Shown here one piece after another: positions 61,471 through 64,000 of a stretch of DNA of 64,000 nt. Within the stretch, counting starts at the first letter, position 1; each line of letters opens with the position of its first letter. Made by a program: the position numbers and the translations under genes. The notes under the pieces are model-generated. The model had not been told where the DNA came from. It saw only the letters and a program-made list of their open reading frames with translations, and made no database searches. This DNA is from CBDAKK01 sp965216965 (GTDB lineage Bacteria; Spirochaetota; Spirochaetia; WTKD01; G963693115): positions 67,274-131,273 of the forward strand of contig CBDCGX010000022.1 in the NCBI GenBank assembly GCA_965216965.1, read 5' to 3'.

Positions 61471-62802
61471 ATGTATGAGGAAAATACTAAATATATAAAG
61501 GCACAGATTCCAAAAGGATTTAGAGATTTTCTTCCTAAACAACAAAAGCTACGGCAGCAGTGCATTGTGATGTTACAAAACATATTTGAAAGTTTTGGAT
61601 TTTTTCCCATAGATACTCCCATCCTTGAATATAGAGAAACGTTATTGGGTAAAAATCGTGATGATCGTAGTGAAAACGATGCTTCGGATACCGAAAAGCA
61701 GGTCTATAGTTTTTGTGATAGAGGAAAGAGAGAGCTTGCAATGAGGTTTGATCTTACCGTCCCATTTGCACGATATATGGCAATGTATCACAATAATCTT
61801 CCTATACCGTTTAACAGATATCAAATTGGGAAAGTGTTTAGAGGGGAAAATACTCAAAGGGGGCGATACAGAGAGTTTGTACAATGCGATTTTGACATAA
61901 TTGGTGTAGACACGATCTATGCTGATCTTACTATTTTGCAGATTATAGATAGGGCACTTATATTATTAGATCCTACCATGCATTATACGGTAGCAATTTC
62001 GCATAGAGGATTGATTAATAAAGTGTTAAAACGAGAAGGATGCGAAGAGCATAGCGTACATATTTTGCGTATTTTAGATAAATTAAGAAAAGTACCTAAA
62101 CACGATGTAATACGGCAATTATTGTGTTATGTATCTGAGTTAAGTGCAGAAAGAATTATAGATTTCTGTAGCGTAGAACACACAAATGCACATACGCTGC
62201 AAAAAATAAAAGACATTGTAAAAGATTGTGAAGAGTACGATAGACTGTGTGATATTTATCACGATGCGGTAAATATATGTAATCATATAACCCTAAAAAT
62301 AGATACGAGTATAATGAGGGGACTCAATTATTATACTGGGTTTGTGCTTGAAACATTTTTAGACGGTAGTGAGGACATAGGTTCTGTGTGTTCGGGGGGA
62401 AGGTATAATACCCTTGTGAAGCGTTTTACAAAAGCAGACCTTCCTGGAGTGGGCGCATCTATAGGTTTAGATAGATTCCTTTCAATATTTAATAAAGATA
62501 CGATTATACAAAAAAGAAAGACTGTGCTATTCTATGGACATGATCAATCATCAGTAATGTATTGCCAACAGTTACTTTCAAAATTTCATGAGAGAGATAT
62601 AATAGCAGAGGTATGTATGGATGCAAAGGCACTTAAACATGCGTTTAAGTATGCAGATAAAATCATGTGTCAGTTTATGGTTATTGTGGGAGATGAAGAA
62701 ATGAGTGCACATGCTGTTACCATTAAGCATATGGAAAGCAGAGAGCAGAAAAAGATGATATCAGTTGACGATGCAATACGATGGATACAATCAAGCGCAT
62801 AG
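61471..62802 (+). CDS. hisS: Histidyl-tRNA synthetase
   Basis: 443 residues. Class II motifs: IPKGFRDFLP at the N-terminus, motif 2 FRGENTQRGRYREFVQCDFDI, histidine-specific RGLNYYTGFVLE, motif 3 GVGASIGLDRFLSIF, and the C-terminal anticodon domain. Length normal. It may start from ATG 61471 or the second Met at 61474. Followed 12 bp later by the helicase gene, likely in one operon. Confidence 0.95.
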   Translation: MYEENTKYIKAQIPKGFRDFLPKQQKLRQQCIVMLQNIFESFGFFPIDTPILEYRETLLGKNRDDRSENDASDTEKQVYSFCDRGKRELAMRFDLTVPFARYMAMYHNNLPIPFNRYQIGKVFRGENTQRGRYREFVQCDFDIIGVDTIYADLTILQIIDRALILLDPTMHYTVAISHRGLINKVLKREGCEEHSVHILRILDKLRKVPKHDVIRQLLCYVSELSAERIIDFCSVEHTNAHTLQKIKDIVKDCEEYDRLCDIYHDAVNICNHITLKIDTSIMRGLNYYTGFVLETFLDGSEDIGSVCSGGRYNTLVKRFTKADLPGVGASIGLDRFLSIFNKDTIIQKRKTVLFYGHDQSSVMYCQQLLSKFHERDIIAEVCMDAKALKHAFKYADKIMCQFMVIVGDEEMSAHAVTIKHMESREQKKMISVDDAIRWIQSSA

Positions 62803-62814
62803 ATTACAATATAT

Positions 62815-64000
62815 ATGGAATATACAAAAAAAGAAATACAAACTTTTACTGAGAAGTTAGAAAAACTTCCTATCTATAAACAAAAGAAGAAAATACTCAA
62901 TACGCTTTCACAACACCAAGTAATTGTGCTAGAAAGCAATACGGGATCGGGCAAGACCACACAGATCCCTATTATTTTACATGAGGCAGGCTATACTCAA
63001 AACGCGTGCATTGGCATGACGCAACCAAGGCGCATTGCTACCTCTTCTATTTCGGACGTTATACATATGCAATTGAATGGGAAGGCACTTCGCATGAAAC
63101 AAGAAATAGTACCTTCTTCGTTTGTAAGCTACAAGATACGGTTCCACGATGAAACGACCCAAGATACTCGTATAAAGATAATGACCGATGGCGTGCTTAT
63201 TCAGGAGATGAAATTTTCTCCTAATTTAGATAAGTATTCTGTAATTATTATTGATGAAGCACACGAAAGAAGTTTGAATATAGACTTTATTTTAGGACTT
63301 TTAAAGGAGCTTACAGAAAGGAGAAGCGATATAAAAATAATTATTTCTTCGGCTACTATTAATGCGGGTGTTTTTTCTACGTTTTTTATGGGTTGCCCTC
63401 TTGTACGCATTAATGCACCTATGCATGATGTCAAGATTCATTATAATCCGCCACCGCTTTGTCCTCAAAGAACTACCAGGGCTGGTTTTGTGAAAAGAAA
63501 AACTGATACAAAGAAATCTTCTTTTTATGTAGATGAAGAAGTACTTGTAGATCATATTGCTCGCATTGTGGAAAAAGCATTCCACGAGAATAAAGGAGAT
63601 ATGCTTATATTCTTGGCAGGCGAAAAACAGATTAGGATGTGTACAGAAAAGATAAAAGTACTTTCTTGTTCTCGCAATTTGTATATTTTACCTCTTTATG
63701 GGAGACTGAGTAAACAGGCGCAAGAGCTTGTGTTTGAGAATACTCCTAAAGGGATGACAAAAATTGTAATAGCAACAAATATAGCGGAGACGAGCATTAC
63801 TATAGATGGAATTACAACCATCATAGATAGTGGAAGGGCAAAGTTTAATAGTTTTCTTCATCATAAGTTTGCATCAATATTAGAAGAATTACCAATATCA
63901 CAATCTTCTGCAATACAAAGGAGGGGAAGAGCTGGACGAACGTCTGCAGGAGACTGCTACAGGCTGTATTTAGAAAAAGAATATGATGAGATGGCCACGT
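62815..64000 (+). CDS. hrpA: DEAH-box RNA helicase HrpA (5' part, cut by window end)
   Basis: The frame is open from ATG 62815 to the window end (at least 395 residues). Motif I GSGKTT in NTGSGKTTQIP, Ia TQPRRIATSS, DEAH in IIIDEAHERS, III SSAT, V ATNIAETSITIDG and VI QRRGRAGRT, all in order. HrpA helicases act on mRNA maturation and stalled ribosomes; in Borrelia HrpA is needed for infectivity as I recall. The C-terminal HA2/OB regions are outside the window. It lies just after hisS. Confidence 0.92.
   Translation, partial: MEYTKKEIQTFTEKLEKLPIYKQKKKILNTLSQHQVIVLESNTGSGKTTQIPIILHEAGYTQNACIGMTQPRRIATSSISDVIHMQLNGKALRMKQEIVPSSFVSYKIRFHDETTQDTRIKIMTDGVLIQEMKFSPNLDKYSVIIIDEAHERSLNIDFILGLLKELTERRSDIKIIISSATINAGVFSTFFMGCPLVRINAPMHDVKIHYNPPPLCPQRTTRAGFVKRKTDTKKSSFYVDEEVLVDHIARIVEKAFHENKGDMLIFLAGEKQIRMCTEKIKVLSCSRNLYILPLYGRLSKQAQELVFENTPKGMTKIVIATNIAETSITIDGITTIIDSGRAKFNSFLHHKFASILEELPISQSSAIQRRGRAGRTSAGDCYRLYLEKEYDEMAT

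Overview
The window looks like a chromosomal piece of a low-G+C, motile, diderm spirochaete. The support is: a pyrophosphate-dependent phosphofructokinase; two enzymes of the mevalonate isoprenoid route (HMG-CoA synthase and type 2 IPP isomerase, the set also used by Borrelia); FlgM and CheX; LptA/B/C and Lol ABC-transport genes; many short lipoproteins with loose spirochaete-type lipoboxes; and gene orders (pyrG-lpt genes; prfB-PEGA protein-ftsY-unknown-lolC/D/E) that resemble Borrelia as I recall it. Unlike Borrelia, it keeps amino-acid biosynthesis (leuA, cimA, lysA, asd, hisA, hisE). I cannot name the species. TGA is used as a stop: prfB has the classical RF2 autoregulatory frameshift, and several genes end in TGA inside ATGA overlaps.

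Layout: 0-2.2 kb is a decaying zone (tag remnant, DUF6326 membrane protein, a frameshifted small gene, fragments) ending at tRNA-Leu(CAG). 2.3-7.5 kb holds lipB divergent from pyrG-lptC-lptA-lptB-LPP20 lipoprotein. 7.5-11.6 kb holds a frameshifted dGTPase gene and an ftsK gene split by an apparent frameshift. 11.7-14.3 kb is lysA-hisA-hisE. 14.3-15.6 kb holds hsp20 with a sigma-54 promoter, a structured-RNA candidate and ssb. 16.3-17.0 kb is a decayed surface-protein gene. 17.1-27.0 kb runs slyD, a lipoprotein, a small basic protein, prfB, a PEGA protein, ftsY, an unknown gene and lolC/D/E. 27.1-33.5 kb has hpf, rsmG, a TPR protein, HMG-CoA synthase, fni, cheX, a binding protein and ridA. 33.6-45.3 kb is mostly minus-strand metabolism: degenerate aspartokinase, asd, flgM, aroK, a lipoprotein, pyrH(+), a thioredoxin-like lipoprotein, pfp, cimA and leuA with an elaborate leader. 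46.8-47.65 kb is an eight-copy 114-bp tandem repeat. 47.9-64 kb has an orphan MsmK/UgpC ATPase, valS, a fibronectin-like lipoprotein/beta-barrel cluster, an alternative sigma factor behind a sigma-54 promoter, hisS and the start of an HrpA-type helicase.

The most interesting signals are regulatory. Two near-identical consensus sigma-54 promoters precede an RpoS-like sigma-factor gene and hsp20, each with dyads upstream, suggesting an RpoN-to-second-sigma cascade. A sigma-28-type promoter precedes flgM. At least thirteen transcription units have a -10-like hexamer exactly 6 or 7 nt before the start codon, the geometry of leaderless mRNAs. The leuA leader combines a promoter, an intrinsic attenuator and a segment perfectly complementary to the leuA ribosome-binding site. 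A two-part hairpin next to ssb may be a novel small RNA. Several genes (tag, dGTPase, ftsK, a small membrane protein, a fibronectin-like gene) are interrupted. Three of them show single-base losses at homopolymer runs, so sequencing error must be excluded before they are called pseudogenes.
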